A stretch of DNA of 64,000 bases, taken from Clostridium sp. OS1-26 (GTDB lineage Bacteria; Bacillota; Clostridia; Clostridiales; Clostridiaceae). Under the pieces are notes generated by a model. The model was not told where the DNA came from and did no database searches. It saw only the letters and a list, made by a program, of their open reading frames with translations. The DNA lies in assembly GCF_030915445.1 (NCBI RefSeq), contig NZ_CP133264.1:4373208-4437207 (forward strand). Reading direction: 5' to 3'. Shown here in pieces: positions 8,110 through 17,317 of this stretch (position 1 is the first letter of the stretch; the number at the start of each line of letters is the position of its first letter). The position numbers were made by a program, and so were the translations under genes.

Positions 8110-9338
8110 AGAACCAATTAAAAGAATTCCATGATAAAAATGGAATAAACTACTTTACTTATGATAAACAAGGCAATACAATAAAAGAAGAAACAAAAAC
8201 TGGAAATAATATCTTTGAATACAATACTCTAAATCAACAAATTAAAGCTATAACTAAAGATGGAAATACTTTAGTAAGTAGATATGACACAGAAGGCTTA
8301 AGAGCAGAGATTGAAGAAAATGAAAAGTTAACTAAATTTATATTCCATAAGGATAATGTTTTAGTTGAAACTGATAAGGACTTTAATGTAGTTTCTAGAT
8401 TTACTAGGGGATATGAGGTTGTTTCTGCTGATGTTATAGATGAAAATGTGGATTTAGGACAAAATGAAAATTCAAATTCACAACTTGAATCTAAATATAA
8501 TAGATATTTCTATTCTGTTGATGAACAAGGAAGTACAGTATTTATAACTGATACTCACCAAAATATTAGAAATGAATATTATTACGATGCATTTGGTAAT
8601 ATTCTTGATTCCAAAGAAAAAGTTCATAATAGAATAACTTATACAGGTCAACAGTTTGATGGTATTACAGGTCAGTATTATTTAAGGGCTAGATTCTATA
8701 ATCCTGTTATTGGTAGGTTTACTCAAGAGGATATTTATAGAGGCGATGGCTTAAATTTATATGCTTATTGTGCTAACAATCCTATTATTTATTATGATCC
8801 TAGTGGCTATGCAATTTGCCCAGAAAATAAGCAAAGAATATTTGATGAGTATAAGGATTTAAGAAATCAAGGTCTTTCTGCAACAGAAGCATATAATAAG
8901 ATGAAGGCTAAGGGGGTAAGTAAAGCTAGTAGTAATAAAATTTTTTCATCAAACAAGATAGAATGGACAGCAACTAGGCCAAAAGGAACTCAACAGACTT
9001 ATGAAATATATCAAAGGAATGATATAGATTGGGATATGATTAAAACTAGTGGGGATAAGAATTTTATTGGAAAGACAAATGCGGAAGCTGCAATAAGTAG
9101 AGGTCTTGCACCACAACTATCAGATGGGAACTTTGCGACATTGCATCATATAGGGCAAGATTCAAGAGGAGCATTAGCTGAAGCAAGTACTAGGTATCAT
9201 GGTGTTGGTAAGTATGGTCAGGATATATTGCACAGTCAATATGGAAGAAGCATTCCTAACCCTAATTTTCCAATAGATAGAAGTAAATTTGGAGTTGATA
9301 CTAGAGAATACTGGAAGTGGCGTGTAGGGAATAAATAG
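8103..9338 (+). CDS. Rhs core with C-terminal LHH nuclease toxin (5'-truncated)
   Basis: A frame open from 8103 to TAA 9338 (411 codons), with no in-frame ATG near its 5' end; GTG 8448 is the earliest formal start of note. The first half is Rhs/YD-repeat (FEYNTLNQQIKAITKDGNTL, RYDTEGLRAEIEENEK). Then comes the Rhs core box (YDAFGNILDSKEKVHNRITY, YYLRARFYNPVIGRFTQED, NLYAYCANNPIIYYDPSGY). The C-terminal ~150 residues carry an LHH nuclease domain (FIGKTNAEAAISRGLAPQL, FATLHHIGQDSRGALAEAST). The N-terminal delivery domains are missing, so this is an orphan Rhs tip. Confidence 0.75.
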   Translation, partial: NVKNQLKEFHDKNGINYFTYDKQGNTIKEETKTGNNIFEYNTLNQQIKAITKDGNTLVSRYDTEGLRAEIEENEKLTKFIFHKDNVLVETDKDFNVVSRFTRGYEVVSADVIDENVDLGQNENSNSQLESKYNRYFYSVDEQGSTVFITDTHQNIRNEYYYDAFGNILDSKEKVHNRITYTGQQFDGITGQYYLRARFYNPVIGRFTQEDIYRGDGLNLYAYCANNPIIYYDPSGYAICPENKQRIFDEYKDLRNQGLSATEAYNKMKAKGVSKASSNKIFSSNKIEWTATRPKGTQQTYEIYQRNDIDWDMIKTSGDKNFIGKTNAEAAISRGLAPQLSDGNFATLHHIGQDSRGALAEASTRYHGVGKYGQDILHSQYGRSIPNPNFPIDRSKFGVDTREYWKWRVGNK

Positions 9339-9359
9339 AAATGATGGAGGAATTGTATC

Positions 9360-9806
9360 ATGGAAAGAATTAAAGAATTAAAGGAAAGATATTTAAACTT
9401 ACAACAAAGTGATGGTGTTAACAATGCAGTATTATCTGAAATTGAAAAGACACTTAGTATAAAATTGCCAAGTGATTTTTGTGAAATTGCATCATTTTAT
9501 AGTGGAGGGCATTTAGGTGGAATCAGTAATTATTCTTTCTCAAATAATAATGGTAGTACCAATATAATCGAAGAAACTATTAGGTTAAGAGATACTATAA
9601 ATTTACCATTAAGGTATATAGTATTAGCAGAACCACCTGAAAGTATTATTGTAATGGACACTGAAAATATACCTTCAATAATTTGGTGCGATGCTGTAGA
9701 AGCTACAAAATTAAATGATAAATCATTCATATCAAAGCCTAATGAATGGAATAGTTATACTGAATATTTTGCTCAATTAATAGAAGATGAAGAAGATGAT
9801 ATTTAA
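9360..9806 (+). CDS. SUKH family immunity protein, partner of the Rhs-LHH toxin
   Basis: A 148-residue protein starting 21 bases after the toxin stop, with SD atggagga. It shows SEIEKTLSIKLPSDFCEIAS, YSGGHLGGISNYSF and a C-terminal helix SYTEYFAQLIEDEEDD. LHH toxins of Bacillus/Clostridium type are commonly paired with SUKH proteins (for example YobL-YobK in B. subtilis), so the pairing is well supported by position and precedent. Confidence 0.8.
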   Translation: MERIKELKERYLNLQQSDGVNNAVLSEIEKTLSIKLPSDFCEIASFYSGGHLGGISNYSFSNNNGSTNIIEETIRLRDTINLPLRYIVLAEPPESIIVMDTENIPSIIWCDAVEATKLNDKSFISKPNEWNSYTEYFAQLIEDEEDDI

Positions 9807-9949
9807 AAGTAAATGCATAATTTTAGAATTACTAGCTGCATTAAATTTAAGTAGGCTGGTTCATCATTTTTTTAGTAGTTAACATATACAAGGAACTGAT
9901 AGAGGATTTCGTAATACCTTTAGGAGTCAGTAAAACAAGGATAGAAGAG

Positions 9950-10190
9950 ATGTGTAGCAAGCGTCTAATAAGAAAGTGGATGGAAAGCATTTAAAAAGTG
10001 TGAGATAATCTTCTAAAATAAGTTTTAAAGTCTTTAAAGTTAACTTGAAAAACCTTAAAAGGAGGTTTTAGATGGATACTCAAAAAGCAACTCAATAGCA
10101 TAGAATGAGCCAATGGATTAAAATCATACGTGAATGCCACAACAGTGGAGGAAATGTAGCTTCCTGGTGCAGAAATAATGGCATAATTAA
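9950..10190 (+). mobile_element. IS66-family remnant (TnpA-like N-terminus)
   Basis: ATG 10072 behind a strong SD (aaaggaggt) opens a frame reading MDTQKATQ, TAG, then RMSQWIKIIRECHNSGGNVA and SWCRNNGI. This resembles the start of the small IS66 TnpA protein (usually an uninterrupted RM.QW..II..C..SG block). The gene is inactivated by TAG and cut off by about 10190. The motif gcaagcgtct near 9958 resembles an IS66 terminal repeat. No TnpB or TnpC is present. Confidence 0.6.
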
Positions 10191-10267
10191 TGAAACAGGA
10201 GTTGTTTCAAAAACAGGTACACAAACTAGAAAATTGTATCCATTTGATATTTTGGGAGGAAATAACA

Positions 10268-10891
10268 ATGATTAATGTAGTTGATAAAAAATACAGTGAA
10301 TTATGTGAATTGTTGGATAAAATAGATTTTAATAAAAAAAGAAATATGGCTATATATGGTATGTCTAGAACAGTTAAGTTAGTAGATATATTTCAGAAAA
10401 CAGTTGATTTTAAAGAATTAACAATATTAGAACAGGTTTTATATCAAATATGTGAAGCAATAAAAAATAATGAATTTATTGATTTGAGTAAATATTGCGA
10501 TTTATGCGAAAAACTCATTGAAACTTCAAATGAACAAAAAGAGTATAAAGATTTGTCAGAAATTGAGCAACTTTTATGTGATAGATCTTATATGTTCCTT
10601 GAATATTGGTTTTATTTTTTACAAATTAATTTTATTGCTGAAGAGACAGAAGAGAACGACTATGCAAGATTCATTCTTTTTCCAGCAGAAATTCTAAAAG
10701 AAGTACTGTCATCTTTAAATAATGAAAAAACATATGATGATATTCAAATGATAATTAACAACAATAAACAAATAAATAATGAATTGGAATTAATCGATGA
10801 TGAATTAGCAAATACAGATAGTGAGTATGATGATTTTGAAAGGCATGTTAATGACTATATAAATTATAACATTATAAGAGACTTAGTGTAG
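10268..10891 (+). CDS. Hypothetical protein, possible orphan immunity protein
   Basis: A 207-residue, mostly helical, acidic protein starting at ATG 10268 (SD gggagga); the upstream extension to 10190 runs into IS66 remnant and is unlikely. No signal peptide or membrane segment. The C-terminus is strongly acidic (ELELIDDELANTDSEYDDF). I do not recognise the family. Its position between toxin cassettes suggests an immunity role, but no adjacent toxin fragment supports this. Confidence 0.55.
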   Translation: MINVVDKKYSELCELLDKIDFNKKRNMAIYGMSRTVKLVDIFQKTVDFKELTILEQVLYQICEAIKNNEFIDLSKYCDLCEKLIETSNEQKEYKDLSEIEQLLCDRSYMFLEYWFYFLQINFIAEETEENDYARFILFPAEILKEVLSSLNNEKTYDDIQMIINNNKQINNELELIDDELANTDSEYDDFERHVNDYINYNIIRDLV

Positions 10892-11333
10892 GATAATTAA
10901 TAGTTGGGAGCAAAATATATTCTGAACTTATGTCTCTAAATTAAATGGTGGTTATACAAATGGACATTTTTAATTAATAATATATATGTATAGAAGATAA
11001 ATAATAAACCAACTTACATGTGCGACATGGGGACGGTTCTCTTGTTGCAAATCAATATTTTGTGACGAGGGGACATGCTTGTTGGCAGCACTTAAGGTGA
11101 ACTTTTGATAGAGGGTGCCAAGAGTCAGAAGTAAAAGTGGAAGCTGAAGGAATATGGCTTATCTGTAAGGCAAATAGAGAGTAACAGGCATAATAGGGAA
11201 GATGTTGATGACAACAACTCCATCCCCTTGCGACCTCTTGCATTTTAGACACGATTGAATAAAGAAATTAAATTATTTTTTAATTAGGTCTTAATGGAGA
11301 TATATTCTCTGCTGGGATCTTTTCTTTTTCAGC
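10892..11333. other. Gene-free stretch with a possible IS200/RAYT relic
   Basis: Around 11028-11240 base composition becomes more GC-rich than its surroundings, with repeated ggggac blocks (tggggacggttctc, gaggggacatgc). A frame at about 11117 reads PRVRSKSGS before a stop, weakly like the start of IS200-like Y1 transposases. The 66-codon minus-strand ORF here has no family features. I see no intact gene. Confidence 0.35.
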
Positions 11334-11594
11334 TACCAAAACAGTCCAGATAAATATAAACTAAACATTGTAAATCAAAGATTCAACTACAATCCAGATG
11401 GAACATTGAATAATGCTTACGCCGGAAATATGAGGTATAATTGCACATATAATAAGGAAGGAATTTTAGAATCTAAAAGTGCATCTGGAAAAACTTTAAG
11501 TGGATATGAATTAAAAGCAGATAACAAAATTAAAACCAAAAATGGAAATGGTATAACTACTCGGTGTCATGGTAAAGGTAAAAGCATGAGTTAA
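11334..11594 (+). pseudogene. Rhs/YD-repeat fragment
   Basis: An 86-codon open frame whose product (KLNIVNQRFNYNPDGTLNNA, NMRYNCTYNKEGILESKSAS) is a YD-repeat segment of an Rhs protein. The last 25 residues (KIKTKNGNGITTRCHGKGKS) do not look like YD repeats and may be the end of a toxin tip. No start codon with SD and no core box are present, so it is a fragment. Confidence 0.6.
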
Positions 11595-11645
11595 TTAAAA
11601 GATGATGTTTTAATTAAGACAATATTAAATATAGGAGATAAGTAT

Positions 11646-12959
11646 ATGGATAGATTATTAAATGAAATAAATGAGTATACAGAAAAAATAAATCTAAATC
11701 CTACTAATAAGCAATTATATTTGGATAGAGCTGTTTTGTATAATAAAGTGGATAAATTTGAGTTAGCAATGAATGATTATGATGAAATAATAAAGATAGA
11801 CTCAAAAGATGATTACGCATATTATGAAAGAGCGTGTGAATGGTACAATTGGAAAATTTATTATCTAGATGAGGTACCAAATGCTAAAGAAATTAAAAAA
11901 AATGCAATTGAATATTTAAGAAGGGCATTAAGTATTAAAGAAAATCCACAATATTATTATCGTATTGCAGAAATAGAGTTTAATCTTTTAAATGAAGAAG
12001 AAAAAGCTCTAGAAATGTGTAAGAAAGCTATAATATTAAAAGGGAAAACTTTAGAGTTTTGCAGGTTGCTAGGGGAAATACATAATGAGATGGGTCATTA
12101 TAGGGAGGCAATTGAAAGTTTAAGTGAAGCAATAAAGGTACAAGAAGACTCAGATGCATACTTTTTTAGAGGCATAGCCTATTGCAATCTAGCAATAGAG
12201 ATTGCGAATTCAAGTAAAGGATCGATGGAAGAGGTAGCAGATTTATATGAAAACGCAATAGATGATTATGATGAGGCTATAGAGTTAGATCCTAACAATG
12301 TTATTCTATATTTTAAAAGAGCTGAATTAGGATATGAGATATTTAGTGAAAGAGAAGAAGTAATTGAATATTATGAAAAAATAGTAGAATTAGAGCCTGA
12401 AAATGAGGACGCATATGTGAGAATGGCAGAAATATATGCTGAATTAGGTAATAGTAAAAAACAAGAGAAATATTATAAAGATGTATTAAATATTAATTCT
12501 AATAATTTAAAAGCAAATGTAGGATTAGCAGATTATTATTATGAACAAAATAAATATAAAAACGCACTAGCATATATAAATTTAGCAATTGAATTAAATT
12601 CTGATGAAGAATGGTTAAGGTTAGCACAAGGTGAATGTTATTGTGAATTAAAACAATATGATAAGGCACTACAAGTATATAATAATATACTTGAAAACAG
12701 CGAAAATGAGTCAGTTTATGATTATAGAGGAGATGTATATTTTTCATTAAAGCAATATGATAAATCAATTTCTGACTATCTAAAATTTATTGAATTAAAG
12801 CCAGAATCCAAAGGAGTATATTATAGGTTAGGGTTAGCTTATAAGGAAAATGGTGATTATAATAAAGCAATAGAAAGTCTTAATAAGGCAATAAAATTGT
12901 TACCTAACAATAAAGAACTATTAGATTTAATAGATGAAATAAAAAAGTTATCAAACTAG
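11646..12959 (+). CDS. Tetratricopeptide (TPR) repeat protein
   Basis: A 437-residue soluble protein made almost wholly of TPR-like helical hairpins. Recognisable units include YDEIIKIDSKDDYAYYERAC, YDEAIELDPNNVILYFKRAE and SLNKAIKLLPNNKELLDLID, with the typical Ala-8/Ala-20/Pro-32 pattern. There is no signal peptide or enzymatic domain. SD aggagataag precedes ATG. It follows an Rhs fragment by 51 bases, in the slot where an immunity gene normally sits. It may be an unusual immunity or adaptor protein, or an unrelated housekeeping TPR protein. A terminator follows at 13018. Confidence 0.8.
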   Translation: MDRLLNEINEYTEKINLNPTNKQLYLDRAVLYNKVDKFELAMNDYDEIIKIDSKDDYAYYERACEWYNWKIYYLDEVPNAKEIKKNAIEYLRRALSIKENPQYYYRIAEIEFNLLNEEEKALEMCKKAIILKGKTLEFCRLLGEIHNEMGHYREAIESLSEAIKVQEDSDAYFFRGIAYCNLAIEIANSSKGSMEEVADLYENAIDDYDEAIELDPNNVILYFKRAELGYEIFSEREEVIEYYEKIVELEPENEDAYVRMAEIYAELGNSKKQEKYYKDVLNINSNNLKANVGLADYYYEQNKYKNALAYINLAIELNSDEEWLRLAQGECYCELKQYDKALQVYNNILENSENESVYDYRGDVYFSLKQYDKSISDYLKFIELKPESKGVYYRLGLAYKENGDYNKAIESLNKAIKLLPNNKELLDLIDEIKKLSN

Positions 12960-13017
12960 ATTTACTTTAAATTGCACTTTATTAAGTAGGCAGATGAAAA
13001 ATAAAAATTATAAAACT

Positions 13018-13058
13018 AAGGTCTAATTTCTATATTTAATTGGAGTCAGACCTTTTAA
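13018..13058 (+). terminator. Terminator after the TPR gene
   Basis: aaggtct (13018-13024) pairs with agacctt (13048-13054), followed by tt and an A/T-rich tail. Confidence 0.5.
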
Positions 13059-13153
13059 TTAAATTTATTTTTCAAAATAATAAATTACCATTACCAACAG
13101 GTGAATCATCATCTGATAATTTAGCATAGGGGAGTTGATGAATCAAAAATTAG

Positions 13154-13714
13154 AGATTCAAAGACAAAAAGGGATCACATCAAGCACAACATTTAATTCC
13201 ACAAGATGTTTTTGATAAGTCAAAGTTTTTACAAAATATAGGCTTTAAGGTAGATCATCATCAAAATGGTATATGGGATGTAAATAAAGATACTGATGAA
13301 GTAAATCTATATAATTTATTAAATGATAGTGATGTCTCACAAAGTACTATGGAAAGATATACTAGTGATGATACTCATCATCATGGATATCATAGATTGT
13401 ATTCAAAAGAGGTAAGCAAAAAAGTTAAAGATATTTAACTCCAAATGAATGAATATAAAAATTCATTAGAAGCTAGTGGGGAATATACACCTGATCAAAT
13501 AGAAAGAATGTATATGAGAAAATCTAGACAAGAAGTACACAATTTAACAGAAAATTTAAGAACTATAAATAAAAACGGAATAGATCTGTATGCTAATCAT
13601 TGGAGCAATGAGGTTAATTGGAGCACATTCAGAAATAATAAACAAGAAAGATATGGAGAGTATTTTGATGGTAAGTTGGGTAGTTGTGGAGGTAAAGGAA
13701 CAAGCATAAGGTAG
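13154..13714 (+). pseudogene. AHH-like HNH nuclease toxin tip, interrupted by TAA
   Basis: One frame runs from 13154 to 13714 with a single in-frame TAA at 13436-13438. The first part resembles AHH-type HNH/ENDO VII nucleases: GSHQAQHLIPQDVFDKSKFL, FKVDHHQNGIWDV, DDTHHHGYHRLYSKEV. The family's AHH is here AQH. The second part (13445-13714) encodes a helical tail ending GGKGTSIR. No scaffold or start lies upstream. The pentapeptide-repeat gene begins 20 bases downstream. Confidence 0.6.
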
Positions 13715-13734
13715 GAATTAGGAGGGAAAATATA

Positions 13735-14592
13735 ATGGAAATACTTCAGTTAGAAGAATTTAATGAATTGTTGATTAATAGTGAAGAAAGAAGTATAGAA
13801 AATAAAAAAATATGTAATGTAATGAAAAATAAAGAAGAAATTAATAATATGGAATTCTTAAAAAGTATTTTGGAACAGAATGAATGGAAAGAATGCAGTC
13901 TAACAGAGCTACGATTTGAGGAATGTAAATTAGTAAATATGGATTTAAGTAAAAGTTCTTTAAATTGGGTTAGGTGGAGAGATAGCATTATAAATAATGT
14001 TAAATTTGAACAATGTAAACTAGGAATAAATGATCAAAGTGAAAGTAAGGCTATATTTGAAAAGTGTAGTTTTAGAAAAGCTGTTTGCAATGGTGGGATG
14101 TCTTTTAGATATTCAAAGTTTTTAGAATGTGATTTTAGCTTTACAGTTTTAGAAAATGTAGAATTTACAGGCGCTAAATTTGAGAAAGTAATATTTAATA
14201 AGGCATCTATTGAAGAATGTGGGTTAGATTTGGCTAATTTTATAGAATGTAACTTTGAGGAGTGTTGTATTGAAAATTCTTCTTTAGAACAATCAAAATT
14301 ATTGGATTGCAAAATGAAAAAGATAAAAATTCAACATATGGAGATATGTGAATGTGAATTAAACAATTCAAGTTTGGATGATTCTATTTTATGTGGAAAT
14401 GAATTTTCAGAATGTAGTTTTCAGAATGTTAGTTTTAAAAATGCAGATTTACAGGAATGTGAGTTTACAGATTGTGATTTTCAAGGTGCAGATTTTACCA
14501 ATGCAAAGTTTAAAGAGGTAAGATTTGAAGGATGTAATTTCAATGGAGCTATATTAACAGAAGAGCAAAAAAGGCAAATTGAAATATATTAG
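13735..14592 (+). CDS. Pentapeptide-repeat protein, candidate immunity protein
   Basis: A 285-residue protein. From about residue 50 it is a right-handed quadrilateral beta-helix of A(D/N)LXX-type pentapeptides, here Cys-rich with a repeated F.ECNF/FEECC pattern (NFIECNFEECCIENSSLEQ, NADLQECEFTDCDFQGADF). The N-terminal 50 residues are helical. SD aggaggga precedes ATG. It begins 20 bases after the AHH-like toxin tip, the usual immunity position. Pentapeptide proteins can mimic DNA and protect nucleic-acid enzymes, so a role as the nuclease immunity factor is plausible but inferred. Confidence 0.75.
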   Translation: MEILQLEEFNELLINSEERSIENKKICNVMKNKEEINNMEFLKSILEQNEWKECSLTELRFEECKLVNMDLSKSSLNWVRWRDSIINNVKFEQCKLGINDQSESKAIFEKCSFRKAVCNGGMSFRYSKFLECDFSFTVLENVEFTGAKFEKVIFNKASIEECGLDLANFIECNFEECCIENSSLEQSKLLDCKMKKIKIQHMEICECELNNSSLDDSILCGNEFSECSFQNVSFKNADLQECEFTDCDFQGADFTNAKFKEVRFEGCNFNGAILTEEQKRQIEIY

Positions 14593-14721
14593 TTGGTAAT
14601 AAGGTAAAGTGAAATATTATACTTATTATGAATAGTAACAACTTGGATTATTTAATTTTAGAAATGTCCATCTGTGCAAGTGAGAGTATAATTCATAGAT
14701 ATAAATTGAGTAAAAAATAGA

Positions 14722-14757
14722 AAGCAGATGAAAATAAATTCTTCATCTGTTTTTCTT
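14722..14757 (+). terminator. Terminator after the pentapeptide-repeat gene
   Basis: cagatgaa (14725-14732) pairs with ttcatctg (14742-14749), followed by tttttctt. Confidence 0.65.
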
Positions 14758-14789
14758 ACGTGAAAAAATAGCGATTTTAACCAGTTAAA

Positions 14790-15210
14790 CGCAATGGCAA
14801 AGGCAGTATTAAGTTTGGAACAGATGGACAACCGATAAAATATGGAATACCATATAAGGTAACTATGAGCAAAGGATATAAACACACAAAAGAAGATGGT
14901 TTAAATAGAAGTACCTCATCCAATACAAGATGAGTGGGCAAGGCAATGGAAAAAGGCAACAGGGGAAAAATATAGTAGTCTTAAAGCACCAACAATATTA
15001 TTAAGAGCTGGGAAAGGAGAAATACATTCTAAAATTTCAGTATTACAAAACGAAAGAAGGAGTATTGGCTGATTTAATACAAATATTGTACATGAATTTA
15101 GTATGGGATATAAAGAACTGATAAAAGCAGGTGTAAAGCCTAAAGATGCTAAAAAAGCCATAAGAGAAGCTTATAGATATTTTGATAGTATAGGAGGATT
15201 TAAAAAATGA
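14790..15210 (+). pseudogene. Unrecognised toxin tip, frameshifted and with one TGA
   Basis: A first frame from 14793 reads NGKGSIKFGTDGQPIKYGIP and YKHTKEDGLN. After a shift near 14897 the frame that ends at TGA 15208-15210 reads VPHPIQDEWARQWKKATGEK, then TILLRAGKGEIHSKI, a TGA at 15070-15072, and MGYKELIKAGVKPKDAKKAI. The final stop overlaps the ATG of the SUKH gene (aaaATGA), the hallmark of a toxin-immunity pair. I do not recognise the toxin family. Confidence 0.55.
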
Positions 15211-15844
15211 TTAAATTAAATAATTCAAAATATGTATTGAATAAACCAGCAAGAATAGATGAGATTGAAAAAGTAGAAATTGTATTAGAATATAAATTAC
15301 CCAAAGTATATAAAACTTTATTACTGATGTCTAATGGGTTATCAGTAGACAATGGAATAGAAATTTTTGATACAGATCTTCTTGTAGAAATGAATACAGA
15401 ATATCAAGTTAGTAAATATGCAAATGGATATGTAGCTATTGCAAGCAATGGAGGAGGAAAGTTTATTTTAATGCCTGCTGATGAAAGTGCTTTAGTAGTT
15501 TTGCAAGTAGAGTCCGGAGCATTAAATCCTAAATACTCAACTTTAGTTGATGAAAGCTTTATTGAATGGATAAATGATGGGGCAAAAATATTGATTGGGA
15601 AGAAGATGATGATGAATATGAGCATGAGTTGGGAAGATTAATACTAATTGAACCTCCTAAAAATGGGGCTAGGGATTTAAGAACAATTGAAGAAACTTTT
15701 GATATAACTAATAGGGCTTTTGAAATATTAAAAGGATATAAGAATGTGCCATTTGTATTAGCAGAAAATATTCAGCTAGATACAGTAGAAGAAAAAATCA
15801 AGTCACTTGGGGAATTAGGAAAATTATTAAAAATTGAAAGATAA
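15207..15844 (+). pseudogene. SUKH immunity gene split by a -1 frameshift
   Basis: Frame one (15207-15641) carries the SUKH core: EKVEIVLEYKLPKVYKTLLL, MSNGLSVDNGIEIF, VSKYANGYVAIASNGGGKFI. Frame two (to 15844) carries the C-terminal extension of this SUKH branch (LILIEPPKNGARDLRTIEET, ENIQLDTVEEKIKSLGEL). Adding one A to the A5 run at 15584-15588 joins them through an acidic stretch (NIDWEEDDDEYEHE). The intact product would be about 212 residues. SD taggagga precedes ATG, and its first base overlaps the upstream toxin stop. Confidence 0.7.
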
Positions 15845-15956
15845 TAAATAAACCATATTTATATATCTTATTATTTACAGCCACTATGATTAATTTCAAG
15901 TGACTTTTTATAATAAAGAATTTAACTAATATAAAGATAAAATTATACATATGTGA

Positions 15957-16514
15957 ATATATAATATTTTTGAGTACAATGCTCTAAATCAACAAGTAAA
16001 AGCTATAACTAAAGATGGAAATACTTTAGTTAATAGATATGACACAGAAGGATTAAGAGCAGAAATTGAAGAAAATGAAAAGTTAATTAAATTTATATTC
16101 CATAAGGATAATGCTTTAGTTGAAACAGATAAAGATTATAATGTAATTTCTAGATTTACTAGGGGTTATGAGGTTGTTGCTGCTGATATTGTAGAATTAG
16201 GTGATGGTTTAGAATCTAACTTAAATAGACACTACTATACTGTTGATGAGCAAGGCAGTACTATATTTATTACTGATCAAAATCAAAGTGTTCGAAATGA
16301 ATATTATTATGATGCTTTTGGAAATATTTTGGACAGTAAAGAGGAAGTCCATAATAGGATAAGTTATACTAAACAACAGTTTGACGGACTCGACGAATTC
16401 GAAAATTTAGAAATGATAGATGGATTTACAAATAGAAGAATAGGTCAAAATTTAGAGGTGCAAATGCAAGATATTGCAGAAGGAACAAGAATTAAAATTA
16501 TTATTGAAAGGTGA
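15957..16514 (+). pseudogene. Rhs core fragment fused to a short toxin tail
   Basis: A frame open from 15957 to TGA 16512-16514. It repeats the YD/Rhs-core sequence of 8206-8660 at high identity (YNALNQQVKAITKDGNTLVN, DAFGNILDSKEEVHNRISY), but breaks off at KQQFDG, before the DPSGY box. It then continues as a 40-residue toxin tail (EMIDGFTNRRIGQNLEVQMQ, GTRIKIIIER). A homologous tail ends the ORF at 17312. An internal deletion has fused Rhs core to the end of a toxin tip. Confidence 0.65.
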
Positions 16515-16519
16515 TAGAA

Positions 16520-17017
16520 ATGAAAGATAATATTCAAATAAAATTAAACAAATTACAAGAAGTATTGGATACAGATATTTCACTTTTAGTATTATTATCG
16601 TTAGAAAAGAAGGAAGAGGATGATAGCCTAATTAATGAGATTGGTAAAATTGATGAAAATTTAGCTATTATATATCAATATAGTGATATAAGATTTGGGG
16701 ATGTTGAATTTTGGACGGAAGAAGAGTTGTTTGATGAAAAGCAATTTAATAAATTATTTTATGGGGTTCATAATCCAGATGAGTGGATTTGTATTGGAGA
16801 AGTACAACCATACCCTTTGTTAATTAATAAGAGAACAAGAAATGTAAGTTGTGTTATAAGTGAACCAGGGCTAGAGTGTGAAATGAAGGAATATGGAACT
16901 TTTGAACAATTTATGGATGAATTTGTATTAGGTGAAAAGTATTTAGAATTAGGCACAGATGAAGAATGGTATGACTTTATGAAACAACATAATATAATAA
17001 TAGAATATTTTATTTGA
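16520..17017 (+). CDS. SUKH-like immunity protein (paralogue of 17318)
   Basis: A 165-residue protein starting at ATG 16520 (SD gaaaggtg). Features are DIRFGDVEFWTEEELF, WICIGEVQPYPLLINKRTR, FEQFMDEFVLGEKYLELG and EEWYDFMKQHN. The sheet-rich centre and the helix near the C-terminus fit a divergent SUKH-superfamily fold, but the classic NGG block is absent, so the assignment is inference. It directly follows a toxin tail. Confidence 0.6.
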   Translation: MKDNIQIKLNKLQEVLDTDISLLVLLSLEKKEEDDSLINEIGKIDENLAIIYQYSDIRFGDVEFWTEEELFDEKQFNKLFYGVHNPDEWICIGEVQPYPLLINKRTRNVSCVISEPGLECEMKEYGTFEQFMDEFVLGEKYLELGTDEEWYDFMKQHNIIIEYFI

Positions 17018-17036
17018 TTAGCAAATCAGAGCCTAG

Positions 17037-17312
17037 CGTAATCCAAATGTTACAATGGAGTATAAGCAATATATGAGAGATGCCTTAGTAGAAAAATATA
17101 AAGATAATTCTAAAGAGTTAAAAAAACTAATCAAAGAATTAGATAATATGTATCCTGATCATGTTTGGGAGTTGCAATTAAACGGCCCTGATAAATGGGG
17201 AAATTTAAAAATGGCTGATATATATACTAATAGAAAAATTGTTATAAACTTAGGAGCACAAATGAGAAGTGTACCTAAAAATGGAAGAGTAAAAATAAAT
17301 GTAGAAAGGTGA
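17037..17312 (+). pseudogene. Toxin C-terminal fragment, duplicate of the tail at 16390-16514
   Basis: Open from 17037 (formal ATG 17055) to TGA 17310-17312. The product reads NSKELKKLIKELDNMYPDHV, WELQLNGPDKWGNLKMADIY, TNRKIVINLGAQM and GRVKINVER. The 'LQL.GPD.W.NL' block resembles the distal part of HNH-type toxin tips seen on Rhs proteins (inference). The final 40 residues match the tail preceding 16520. No start with SD is visible. It is followed 5 bases later by its immunity paralogue. Confidence 0.55.
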
Positions 17313-17317
17313 TAAAT

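Noticed and set aside
11052-11252. Minus-strand ORF of 66 codons
   Set aside because: No SD and no recognisable family. The span looks like IS relic or non-coding sequence.
15070-15072. TGA in the toxin tip at 14790-15210 as selenocysteine
   Set aside because: The same tip also has a frameshift near 14897, so it is degenerate.
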